Below are positions 23,391 to 33,586 of a DNA stretch of 64,000 bases, in pieces. The translations under genes and the position numbers were made by a program. Source of the DNA: Bromus sterilis (Eukaryota > Streptophyta > Magnoliopsida > Poales > Poaceae); assembly GCA_950022295.1 (NCBI GenBank), contig OX465596.1, positions 128,816,501-128,880,500 on the forward strand, written 5' to 3'. Positions within the stretch are counted from its first letter, which is position 1. The number at the start of each line of letters is the position of its first letter. The notes under the pieces were generated by a model. That model had not been told where the DNA came from and made no database searches. It worked only from the letters and a program-made list of their open reading frames with translations.

Positions 23391-23929
23391 ACAATTTATG
23401 TTATATATGGCATTCGTTTGATGAATGTGTGCCCTACATGTAATTTGGATGTACTCTTTTTGTAGTAGATGGTAGTGTCAAATACTCTTGGTGCTCTTTG
23501 TGTATAAAGGTCACTCCATATGCATTTTTATGCATATGTGCATGCTCCTAGCCATTGATCGACTTACTTTATGTTGTTGATAAGAATAGATGCTATATTG
23601 CGTTGTTATCCTTTGCTATGAATTCATATGGATGTGACCTCTAAATCTTTGTTTTGTGCAGGTTGAAGAGCAAACAAGAGATGATGAAGAAAGTAGCTTT
23701 CTGTTTTCAATAATTTTGGACTCATTGTAATATTTTGATGGATGTAATCTTGTGAATCTTGTTGGCCTCTAAACCTTTATAAATCTTTGTAATAATAATT
23801 ATAATGCAATTCTTTTGTATCAATAATTTTTGGGCTCATTTTAATATTGTATTTTGCATTTCTTTAATATAATAAAAATATCTGTAATGTTTTTATCCTT
23901 TTCTGTAATTCTTTTTTTTCTATAACCCA
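23391..23929 (+). other. Element D 3' non-coding region
   Basis: AT-rich, with several AATAAT and AATATAATAAA-type runs that could act as polyadenylation signals. No coding frame of note. Confidence 0.5.
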
Positions 23930-24200
23930 TTTAGTGGCGCATTTTTTCTGTCTTTAGTGGCGCACTGGGAATGCGCCACCCCTAAGGAACCTTAGGCGTG
24001 GCGCATATCAGAATGCGCCACCCCTAAAAGCTTAGAGGTGGCGCATTCTGAGATGCGCCACTCCTAAGGGCCTTAGGGGTGGCCCATCCAGAATGTGCCA
24101 CCTCTAAGCCCTTATTAGTGTCTTGTAGTTAGTGGTGCATCCATAATGTGGCACTAAACTCAAAAAAAAGGCGCCACCATAAGGGTATTCCCTAGTAGTG
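23930..24200. repeat. Element D subterminal repeats and right terminal inverted repeat
   Basis: About a dozen GTGGCGCA or TGCGCCAC motifs and variants in alternating orientation, several forming GTGGCGCAT...ATGCGCCAC palindromes, ending in the terminal repeat at 24183-24200. In CACTA elements such arrays bind the transposase accessory protein. The three bases after the end are CGA, the presumed target duplication. Confidence 0.8.
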
Positions 24201-25277
24201 CGAGGTGGGCTGTTGGGGCGCACCGGCCCACAGCACAGGCGAGCGGGACGAGCAGGCACGCTCGTCCTCCCAAGCCGAACCGCTGCCGGCGGCGACAACC
24301 AACTCGCCGGAGGAGCCGCGCGAGGAGGTCGGACGACAAGGACACGCGGAGGCGGCAGACCGGAAGATCCGGCTGGCACCTGCCGGATCTAGCCAAGCGG
24401 CGCGACGAGGAAGTCGTGGGGGCGCGGGAGAGCTCGGGCCGGCTCCCATGGCGTCGGCCAATGGCGGCGCAGGACCTGCAAGGGAGAGGAGGGTGAGAGG
24501 GCGAGGGAGGAGAGGAGAGGAGGCATCGGGAGGATATAGGAGGCGGCCGGCGGCTTACCGTGGTCGGCGGCGGCGCCCTCGGGCTCCACAGGCGTGCGGT
24601 GGAGAGGGAGAAGGGAGAGGGTAGGTGGGAAGTTGGGGGGCGATCTGGGCCGTTGGATCGGCCGATCTGACGGTCCAGATCGCAGGGAGGCGAGGGTTTG
24701 GGCAAAATGGGGAAAAATGCGTAAATTGGGGCTAAGTTTGAGTGGGTGGCTGCAATTTTTTGGCTAGGGAAACCCTAGAAAGGGGTGGGAGTGTGGTGGT
24801 CTTTATATAGCCCAGGTGGCTGGGAGTTTGCAAAAACATCCCCGGTTTTTCTCTCACGCGCGCAGTGTTCACGTTTCTGACCGCCGAGGGTCCGCAGGAC
24901 CTCCGATTCGGGTAAAACTTTGAACTGCGTGATCAGCGCGTCGAGCCGGCGACGTTCACCTCGCGCTAGAACCGTTCCGAGAACACTTTACGGCGCGCTA
25001 TAAAAATATCCTCTTTACTTATTAAACGGGTTTTTTCGTTCCATTGGCTGCGGCTGGTCTCGTGCGGTTTTCGCGACGCTGATCGGGTGAAACCCGGTGT
25101 CGCAAATGTCGAGTGTCAGCGTGGCAAGGGTCGGTCTCCGTCCGGTACAAGATAAGAGGGGGGAAAATAATCGCCGATTAATAAATCGGGGATGCAAACA
25201 CCGCAAACAAATCAGACAATCAAACATTTCACACCGAAAACAAAATTTATAATTTTTGTGAAATCTGGGCTGTTACA
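24201..25277 (-). mobile_element. Element C, 5' LTR, right segment
   Basis: Ends GGGCTGTTACA, the counterpart of TGTAAGG at 20343. A GC-rich block is at 24200-24680. On the minus strand a TATA box lies at 24801-24810 with the GC-rich leader downstream, as expected for an LTR promoter. The frames in the GC-rich block are not called genes. Confidence 0.7.
24801..24810 (-). promoter_or_regulatory. TATA box of element C LTR
   Basis: CTATATAAAG on the minus strand, about 470 bases into the LTR, in sense orientation for C. Confidence 0.6.
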
Positions 25278-26712
25278 CTTGCATACTTGAGAAAGATGCC
25301 CATAAGATGTGCGAGTCCTGACGATGCTGACGCCTTTGTCGTCTTCGAATAACTGAATTTCCTGACAATACGGTTGCAGACCTGATGGCATGTCGAGGAG
25401 GACTATGTATCTTGTCTGCGAAGCTTGGGGTAGCTTGCATGGGAAGGTTGGGTATCTTACCCCGGAAGCTTCTCTGGTGGTGTATCAAGGAAGGTGGGGT
25501 GTCGTACCCGGGAAGCTGCCTCGATAGCTTGCTGAAGAAGACTGGTTGTCTTGCCATGGAAGCTTTCTTAATAACTTACTGAAGAAGATAGGTTATCTTG
25601 TCCCGGAAGTTTGCCTCCTTATACTGTGGATACCTCGGTTCCTTATGCTGGAAGTTTTGGCGGCCGATCACTGTAGACGGTCGGCTAGCTTGTGCTGGAA
25701 TCCATTGGTGGGGCGTACTGAGTACGACTGAGTGTCTTGCACCGTAAGCTTCTGCTGTGTCACGGGAGGCTGAGGTTCCTTCTGTCCGAAGCTTTCCTTT
25801 CACTGATGTGGGGACAAAACTGATCATGGTGCCTGAAAATTTTCTGACTGCTGGCTTATCAGAGAAAACACTCTTCCAATCATTCCTTTGCTGGATGCGA
25901 GCTTCATGATACTTTCTGACCATCTTTCGGAACATATCAAAATAATTTCCATCGGACAAAATTGTAGCTGGTGCTTGCCATGTCTCGGACGCGGGTCACG
26001 ATTTCTGTTTCCTTGCCTGAATCCTTGTGGCAGTCATAGTTGATGCGGACTTGATTCAAGTGATGGCTTGGGTAACGTCCCTTCGTGAGCTACATGCTTT
26101 CAATGCGATTGGGCATGAGTCTTGGTTGACTTGCTGATTTTCCACATCATCACGGCCTTTAACTAATTAAATCTTTACGATTGTACTGGTTACAGGGGAA
26201 ATGTATGCCTGATACAGATGATGGTTGCCGTATGATTCATACTTGAGCCAGAATGCTTCCGATGCAACCGGTTATGAGCTCTTCTTGTCTTGCTTATTTC
26301 TTTGCGGTATTTTACTAATGGAATCTTCATGGCTGTAACATTTACTGGAATGACGCAGACTTGATTCATTTAGGAAGAATTCATACGGGAGCTGAATATT
26401 CTTGCGGCAAGCTGGTGTGGTGGCTTCATAATGCCCGGCGGTCTTGCACTGATTCATCGAGGTATGCGGGGGTTATGAGCAACTTTCCATTGGGGAAGAT
26501 AAAGTGACACCAAAGAACCAAATGAAGAACCAACGAAGAAAACCACGGAGCAAAAAGTAAACGAGGAACGGATCGCTACCTCATCAGCTTTAGCGGTAGT
26601 CGATGACCATCCAGACTCCTTGCAAAAACCAACAAATAATCTAGTAGCCACCAGAACGGTCTGTACAACTCAGATCTGGGACTTGTACTGGAATAGTTCA
26701 AGCATTGCTCAC

Positions 26713-26940
26713 GACGGCCGACCGAAATCAGCTCAGGGCATGAGACAATGTTGATAAAAGAATGCAGAGGTCCCCTAAGACTGCCGAAAAGCAGCTCAGA
26801 GCATAGGGTCTCCACTGCGAAAAGAAACTCAAAAACTACCCGAGACGGCCGGAAAGCAGCTCAAAACACGGGTCAGTTCTTGAAAAGAGATATGTAAAAC
26901 AGGCATCCACACCGGACGGCCGACGATGCATCAGCTCAGA
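26713..26940. repeat. Four imperfect units of about 67 bp in E
   Basis: GACGGCCG/GACTGCCG followed within about 20 bases by CAGCTCA begins at 26713, 26780, 26844 and 26915, spacing 64-71 bases. Confidence 0.6.
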
Positions 26941-27192
26941 ACCAGACGTGGTGCCCTTATCGAAGAACAACAAGCAATGTTCCGTCCAAGTCATCTAACA
27001 CCTGGCAACACAGAGTTAGCAGCTGCCGAAGAAACTGAACAAAGAACCAACAACGAGAACCAACTAAGAAGGAGAAGCAATACTGAACAAGCACTTGTAT
27101 CACACGCAGGATCTCAACTTATTGCTATTCACATCAACATGCAACAATAAACATGAAACACTACTTCTCATGCATCACGAACTACGCGAAGC

Positions 27193-27582
27193 TCAGGCGT
27201 TCTGATCTGACGGCAGGTTGCCGGGGGTCGCACGAGTGGGCGGAGGAGTTGACAACGACAAGGCTGCAGCAAGGGCTCTTCTTGCATCCCATGCATCACG
27301 GACTAGCTCGACGAGGAGGGCGTACTGGGAGATCATGTAGCGGGACATGGTGATCACAGCCGCATCGGCTTCCGCCAAAGGGCGAGGAAACCTTACTTGC
27401 TGCGGAGTCGCCCCCAAGGTGGGGTAAAAATGGAAGGAGCGATTCTGCTGCATTGCACTTTCCTGGTGGCGTAGGCCTAACAGGCCCGCCAACGCGGCAA
27501 GCTGAATGGCACGATCCGGGGTAGAAGCGGGTCCACCCTGGAAGTTGTAGGAGCGCACGCCGATGGGGATGGTGGAGGTCAT
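27193..27582 (-). CDS. Unrecognised 129-residue ORF in gag position of E
   Basis: ATG at 27582 is about 320 bases downstream of E's primer-binding site, where a gag frame would begin. Composition is balanced: an N-terminal segment, a region predicted to be helical and rich in Ala and Leu, and a FYPTLGATPQQVRFPRP motif in the middle. I recognise no domain, no zinc knuckle and no similarity to the gag proteins of B, F or H. It may be a lineage-specific gag-like protein, the N-terminal piece of a broken gag, or a chance frame. Confidence 0.3.
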   Translation of the reverse strand: MTSTIPIGVRSYNFQGGPASTPDRAIQLAALAGLLGLRHQESAMQQNRSFHFYPTLGATPQQVRFPRPLAEADAAVITMSRYMISQYALLVELVRDAWDARRALAAALSLSTPPPTRATPGNLPSDQNA

Positions 27583-27901
27583 GTAGACGTTGGCACGGTA
27601 CTCAAGCAGCTGCCCTCCGATCAGCGTCTGGGAATCTTGGTACCTTGGAATCTCTCCACTGGGGTAGAGAGTCCACCATACTTCTACAAGGAGTAGTCAA
27701 AGTTGGTCGGGGACGAGGATCCTGTGTAGTCCACCGGGTATCCCGCCATATACACTCGTCAGATCAGATCGTTAGCGAAAACATACCGTCTATATGCAGC
27801 AAACAAATGCAGGAGGAAATAGCATCACACAAGCAAGTTATATTCTAGCTCTACCGTCAATCTAACGTTCGCGCGGACTAGGGTGTCCTACAACCAGTCC
27901 T

Positions 27902-27913
27902 GCTCTGATACCA
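27902..27913 (-). other. Element E primer-binding site
   Basis: TGGTATCAGAGC on the minus strand, a perfect initiator-Met tRNA site, five bases from the LTR start at 27919. Confidence 0.85.
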
Positions 27914-27918
27914 AGCCT

Positions 27919-28169
27919 TGTGGCACCCCGGCTCAGAGGACCGGAACGCCCCGTGTTCTAGCCCAGAGATCAAGTCTTATGGAACACGGCATTGCTTGAT
28001 ATAGAACTGAATAGCTTTCTATTACCACAGATAGGGGTACAAAAGGTCTATTGCAATGCTAGCGGAGACACAGCTTGCTCCTCCGGCTAGCCTCGTCTCT
28101 ACACCAAGCAGAAGCATAACACTCTAGCAGCGGAATATAACTCGGCAGCGGGACAACAACGGCGGTGAT
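27919..28169 (-). mobile_element. Element E, 5' LTR, segment 1
   Basis: Begins TGTGGCACCCC next to the primer-binding site and is interrupted by F. The last five bases, GTGAT, are repeated at 45138-45142. Confidence 0.8.
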
Positions 28170-29484
28170 TGTTGGAGATATGCCCTAGAGGAAATCATAT
28201 TATGATGTTATCTCCTTATGTATTCATGAGTTATTTGTATTGTCCTTGAACATCATCACTGATTGTGAGACTATATATTCTATGATGATTGTTCTAATGG
28301 TCCCTAGTTGATAAGGTTATGAGGACACATATCCTTGACTAGCATATGATTCGATTGATGACTATGTTTCACAAGTCATGAGCATGGAGATGCTACCGAT
28401 AGTATGAACTTAGTGATGGGATCACTGAGTTGGAGAGAGACCCACTTTGAGACGCAGCGAGATATTTTCATCTGTTAGTCTCAAAACAATGTATATGCCA
28501 TGTCCTAGACCTGAGGTCCTCGCATGTTCTCGGGATGACGAATGACTCACTTAGGGACTATCAAACGCTACACCGTAACTGGGTAGTTATAAAGGTAGCT
28601 TACGGGTGAGTCATGATACATGCCGCGAGACATGGTTGATCAAGATGGGATTTGCCCCTCCACTTTGGAGAGATATTCTCTGGGCCCTCTCGAGTGATAA
28701 GATTCAGAAAGCATGGCCATGCGACATGGGTTAAGTGTTAACCCGGTTCAGGAATCTGTATCACGGTTTCGAGAAGAGAGGTCAAGCTATCACAAGGGTG
28801 ACAAGTACTCGCCTTGAGCTTGACAACATATATCGTGAGGCAAAAGGAATGTTGCATATGACACTTTGTAATGGTTCGTCTTATGACTTTACGCATATAT
28901 GGGAGTCGGCATGTTCTGCTAGGAACCGCTACCGACTATCGAACCGGATGTGATTCGGGACGTGTCCATGTGTACGTGAACCTATAGGGTCGCGCGCTTA
29001 AGAGGAAAGTAGCCCATTCGGATGTGATCCGAATGGAATATGGATGGATGGTCCGGATTGCCTCAAGGGTTGAGGCCATTCCACGAGCACCTATATAAAG
29101 GCTAGGGCGAACCCCAAAGGGGCACAGGCCACAAACCTAGCCGCCACTCCACCTCCATGTCGAGCCGCCGGACCTAGAAGTCCGCCGCCCGCCGCTCCTC
29201 CTTATACGTGCGCATCCCTTGGAGGCGCTGCACCTGCGGCGCTTGGACGAACTGTTCGCGGGATCGGATCGCGGGACTCCGTTCGTGGGATCGGTACGAG
29301 GGATCAATTTGAGGGATTCGAGGAGCAGCCGCCGACACGCATCGCCAACTCTCCTTCCGCTGTCGTGACTGCGCGTCTAGTGGTAGACCCTAATCACGTA
29401 GTTTATCCCCAGTAGCAGTGATCTTGGTTGTGCACGGTAGAAATTTTAATTTGGCGCTAGCGTAGCGTACCATGTGCCCCAACA
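28170..29484 (+). repeat. Element F 5' LTR
   Basis: 1315 bp, TGTTGGAGATATGCCC...GCCCCAACA, with a TATA box at 29091-29100. The start is typical of Triticeae Copia LTRs. Confidence 0.92.
29091..29100 (+). promoter_or_regulatory. TATA box of F 5' LTR
   Basis: CTATATAAAG; the same box is at 44739-44748 in the 3' LTR. Confidence 0.7.
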
Positions 29485-29485
29485 G

Positions 29486-29497
29486 TGGTATCAGAGC
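29486..29497 (+). other. Element F primer-binding site
   Basis: TGGTATCAGAGC one base after the LTR end; initiator-Met tRNA primer. Confidence 0.9.
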
Positions 29498-30786
29498 CTC
29501 TGCTGCATGGTGTTGAATTCGTGATAGAATTTCATATGGAGATATGTAGATCGGATCTTGTGTTGGTAGATCAGATTGGTTTTGCATGTTTGAGGTTCTT
29601 GGTTTCATGATCTGTCCCGAGGCGCGAGCTACTTAGGTCGTGCCACAACTTATCCCTAGAGGTCGGTTATCCGCCATTGGGATAGACAATGTGCCGTAAA
29701 CCCTATTGTAGCACGCGGATATCACATTGTGATTGATTCGGGACACGGACCAGGACACGGCGTGGATATGATCCGCGCTGTCCGGAAATCTGAGAGCAGG
29801 TTCGGTTCAGAGGCCATATCTTGGTTTTAGTTAATTAGGCGATTTTTCGCAGACCTAATTTGACTAGTGCTAAAAGAGGTTTAGACGGCGGTAGAACGTC
29901 TAACATGGTTTTGTAGGGAATGATTGTGATTTGGTATAGCCCATTGTGTATGTTGTTGTTCATGACCTGCGTGTCATGGTTTTGACAACCGGCTGGAGCC
30001 ATGTTGTTGTCTAATTATTGTATTAATGACCTGCGTGTCAACATGTGAAGCCATGTAATGTAACTTAATTTCATAGCTATTAGTTTGTAATAGCATAGTA
30101 ACTTATGTAACACTTGGAGGTTGACACTACGGCGTGGAGATGGAGATCACCACGAGGACAACCGTACATGGAGATGGAGATCTCCATGGGAGGTTCGCGC
30201 ACATGGAGATGGAGATCACCATGCGCTATGATAAAGGGGCTATACCATATCACTTGTATAAATTTCCTGTGAAAGTTTATCCCTTTATGCATCCTTCTTT
30301 GACATGGTAGATGTTTTAAGTAGGATGAACCCTCAAAGAATGTCAAGTAAAATTTGCCTCCCCAATTGCTGCACATCACATGTCATGTATGTTTAGTAGT
30401 AGGCCTATACAATTAGGGTGCTGCTAGACCTCCTTGGCGTGATGGGTTTGTCTCGGACACTTACATGTATAGCATTTGGTTAACTTGTCGAGGCTATCAA
30501 AACAGTTTTTGGCTTCGGGGCATAGGAGTTGGTGTGTATGTGATGCGCGTCAACAAACAGGAGTCGTATGGTTGATGCGATTAGCAAGGAGTTGCTTACC
30601 GGTAGGTCGAGTCGGCTAGCAGTGATGCAAAAGCTCACTAGTCAATTCACCCCATCGGATCCTGAATCACTTAGTGTCAACTAGAGGGATGCTGAACTTA
30701 GTGGGAGTAATTTTATTAAAGCGTTTAATATGAATTTCTCTTCATTTATACATGTCTTAGTATTTTGCATTTTATGTTGTAGATCA
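29498..30786 (+). other. Element F untranslated leader
   Basis: About 1.3 kb without a gag-like frame. It contains three copies of a GGAGATGGAGATC hairpin motif (30134-30222) and ends TTATGTTGTAG four bases before the gag ATG, resembling a splice acceptor. Confidence 0.6.
30134..30222. repeat. Three short hairpin repeats in F leader
   Basis: Units near 30134, 30167 and 30202, 33-35 bases apart. Unit two contains the perfect palindrome ATGGAGATCTCCAT. Confidence 0.65.
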
Positions 30787-31947
30787 ATGGCACCACCTGC
30801 TCCAGCTACCAATTTTGCGTTGAAATCCCTCCTTGAGAAAGATAAACTGAATGGAACAAACTTTACCACCTGGTATAGAAATCTGAGAATTTTTCTCAAG
30901 CATGATAAAAAGGAAAATGTTCTAGAGGACCCGCTTCCAGAGGAACCGGCTGATAATGCCACCGCTGCTGCTAAGAATGCCTATCAGAAACTCAAGGATG
31001 AGTCTACTGAGATCAGCTGCCTCATGCTGGCTTCTATGGAGCCCGAGCTGCAACAGCAGTTCGAAGACATTAGGGCTTTCGATATGTTCGAGAGTCTTAA
31101 GGGCATGTTTCAGGTTCAGGCTAGGACCGAGAGGTTCAACGTCTGGAGATCCCTGATGGATTGCAAGCTGAAAGAGGGTGATCCACTGAGCCCGCATGTC
31201 ATCAAAATGATGGGATACATGCAAGCTTTGGATCGTCTTGGGCATCCGTTGACTCTTGAGTCAGCTACAGATACAATTCTGGGTTCTGTTCCGCCAAGCT
31301 ATAACTCGTTCATTACGAACTTTCATGTGCATGGCATGGAAAATAAGCCCACTGAATTGCATGGGATGCTTAAGATAGCAGAGCAGGACATTAATAAGGG
31401 CACACATCAAGTGTTGATGGTGCAGAACACGGCCAAGTTCAAGAAGTCATGGACCAAGAAGAAGGCTAACGCAAAGGGAAAGGACAAGGATGTGATCCCG
31501 ACTCCAGCCCCGGCGCCTAAGACTGGACCTGACGTGGAGACCATTTGCTTCTATTGCAAGGAGAATGGTCACTGGAAGAGGAACTGCAACAAGTGGCTCG
31601 CCATCAATGGAAAGAGCAGTGGGAGTACGTCTTCTACAGGTACACTTGTTGTATATGTTATAGACATTTATCTTGCGGATATTTCTAATAGTTCTTGGGT
31701 ATATGATACCGGATCGGTTGTTCACATTTGCAACTCGATGCAGGGACTAAAAATAAGTAGAGATGTCGCAAGAGGAGAAGTTGACATTCGCGTCGGGAAT
31801 AAAGCAAGAGTTGCTGCATTAGCCGTCGGCACCATGCAACTTAATTTACCTTCTGGATTTGTAATGGAGCTTGATAATTGTTATTATGTTCCATCGTTAA
31901 GTCGAAAACATTATTTCTGCCTCATGTTTGATGAGACAAGGTTATGA
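30787..31947 (+). pseudogene. Element F gag and protease start (frameshifted)
   Basis: The chosen ATG at 30787 gives MAPPAPATNF, a usual Copia Gag start; an in-frame ATG at 30730 lies upstream in the leader. It holds the UBN2/Copia gag domain with LNGTNFTTWYRNLR near residue 20 and QARTERF further on, then a CCHC knuckle at 254-267 and the protease active site D-T-G-S at 307-310. The frame is lost at an A-run at 31905-31908, where one extra A shifts reading; the proper continuation is in the next frame. The product would coat RNA and process the polyprotein. Confidence 0.88.
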
Positions 31948-33586
31948 ATTCATTATTAAGGACAATGGTTGTTCAATATATTTGAATAATATTTTTTATG
32001 GCTTGGTGCCCATTGTGAATGGGTTATTCATTTTGAATCTTGAAGGTGAATCTGTCTATAATATAAATGCCAAGAGGCTTAAACCTAACGATCTGAATAC
32101 AACTTACTTTTCGCACTGTCGGCTTGGTCATATTAGTGAAAAGCGCATGAAGAAGCTCCATGATGATGGACTTTTAAATTCGTTTGATTTTGAATCATTC
32201 GAGACATGCGAATCGTTCCTACTCGGCAAAATGACCAAGACACCTTTTGCAAAGAGTTGCGAGAGGGCATCCGACTTGTTGGAACTCATACATACTGATG
32301 TGTGTGGACCAATGAGCACGACTGCTAGAGGTGGTTACCAGTACTTCGTGACTTTCACCGACGACTTGAGCACATATGGATATATCTACTTGATGAGGCA
32401 CAAGTCAGAAACCTTTGAAAAGTTCAAGGAGTTTCAGAATGAAGTAGAGAATCAACTCGGCAAGACGATCAAACTTCTACGATCAGATCGTGGAGGTGAA
32501 TATCTGAGTCAAGAGTTTGATGATCATCTCAAGAGTCGTGGAATAGTTCCACAACTCACTCCTCCTGGAACGCCTCAAAGAAATGGTGTATCGGAACGGA
32601 GGAATCGCACCTTGTTGGACATGGTTCGATCGATGATGAGTCAGTCAGATCTACCGTTGTTATTTCGGGGTCATGCTCTAGAAACTACAGCTTTCACACT
32701 AAACAGAGTACCATCTAAATCCGTAGATAAGACACCATATGAGATATGGACTGGGAAGCGTCACAGTTTGTCCTTTCTAAAGATTTTGGGTTGTGAAGCG
32801 TTTGTCAAGCGACTTCAGTCGGACAAGCTCGCACCCAAATCGGATAAGTTCATATTCGTGGGATATCCAAGGGAAACCTTAGGGTATTACTTCTACAACC
32901 GACAAGATGGCAAAGTGTTTGTCGCTCGACATGGTACCTTCCTTGAGAAAGAGTTTCTCACTAGGAAGGCTAGTGGGAGGACGGTGCAACTCGAAGAGGT
33001 TCGAGGTAAACCACTCGGGGAAGACATGGCAAGTGATGCCATTATGGCAGAGCCAGTCAGTGAACCCGTGGTTGAAGTAGCACCCGCACCACGAAGGTTA
33101 GAAAGGTTGCGTAATGCAAGCAATGTATTGTTGTTGGACAACGATGAGCCTTTGACATATGCGGAAGCGATGGTGGATCCAGATTCCGAGTTATGGCTTG
33201 AAGCGATGGTGGATCCAGATTCCGAGTTATGGCTTGAGGCCATGAGATCCGAGTTAAAGTCCATGGATGACAATCAAGTTTGGAACTTGGTTGATCTGCC
33301 TTATGGTGGAAGAACCATTGAGTGCAAAAGGATCTTTAAGAAGAAGACTGATATGGATGGAAATGTTCAAATCCATAAAGCTCGACTTGTCGCGAAGGGG
33401 TTTCGACAAGTTCAAGGAATTGACTACAACGAGACCTTCTCGCTTGTAGCGATGCCTAAATCAGTTCGGATTATTCTAGCTATAGCTGCCTATTTCGATT
33501 ATGAGATATGGCAAATGGATGTCCAAACAGCTTTCGTTAATGGAAATCTAGAAGAGGACGTGTATATGATGCAACCCGAGGGTTTT
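31909..33586 (+). pseudogene. Element F integrase and RT N-terminal part
   Basis: Continues gag-pol after the single-base insertion. The GAG-pre-integrase finger shows H..H..C but the second Cys is replaced by Phe (CESF where C-x2-C is expected). The integrase core has Asp in HTDVCGP, Asp in RSDRGGEY and Glu in GVSERRNR. A 12-residue in-frame tandem duplication is at 33164-33235. RT begins near 33240 and is cut at 33586 by G; the ORF seems to run on to 33685 only through G's LTR. Confidence 0.88.
33164..33235 (+). repeat. 36-bp in-frame tandem duplication in F pol
   Basis: Two identical 36-base units, each encoding EAMVDPDSELWL, just before RT. Their identity indicates a recent slippage event or one present at insertion. 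Confidence 0.85.

Larger units (their letters stand above)
20621..24200 (+). mobile_element. Element D, CACTA DNA transposon, 5' end missing
   Basis: The right terminus GGGTATTCCCTAGTAGTG (ends at 24200) is the inverse of a CACTACTAGGGAA-type CACTA end. It is preceded by an array of GTGGCGCA / TGCGCCAC subterminal motifs (about 23930-24180) and by a CACTA-associated gene. No CACTA start is found between 20343 and 20711, so the 5' terminus and transposase gene are missing, probably by a deletion that also took part of C's LTR. The left boundary is approximate. Confidence 0.75.
25278..27913 (-). mobile_element. Element E internal region
   Basis: Lies between C's right end and E's primer-binding site (27902-27913), so it is the 5' part of E's interior on the minus strand; the rest is left of the window. 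Apart from the 129-codon frame at 27193-27582 and an unrecognised 127-codon frame at 25576-25959 there is no gag-pol similarity I can name. It holds two blocks of imperfect repeats (25440-25800 and 26713-26940). Confidence 0.6.

Noticed and set aside
24160..24705. 181-codon minus-strand frame across the D/C junction
   Set aside because: It crosses from a CACTA terminus into an LTR, so it cannot be an ancestral gene; GC-rich composition explains the open frame.
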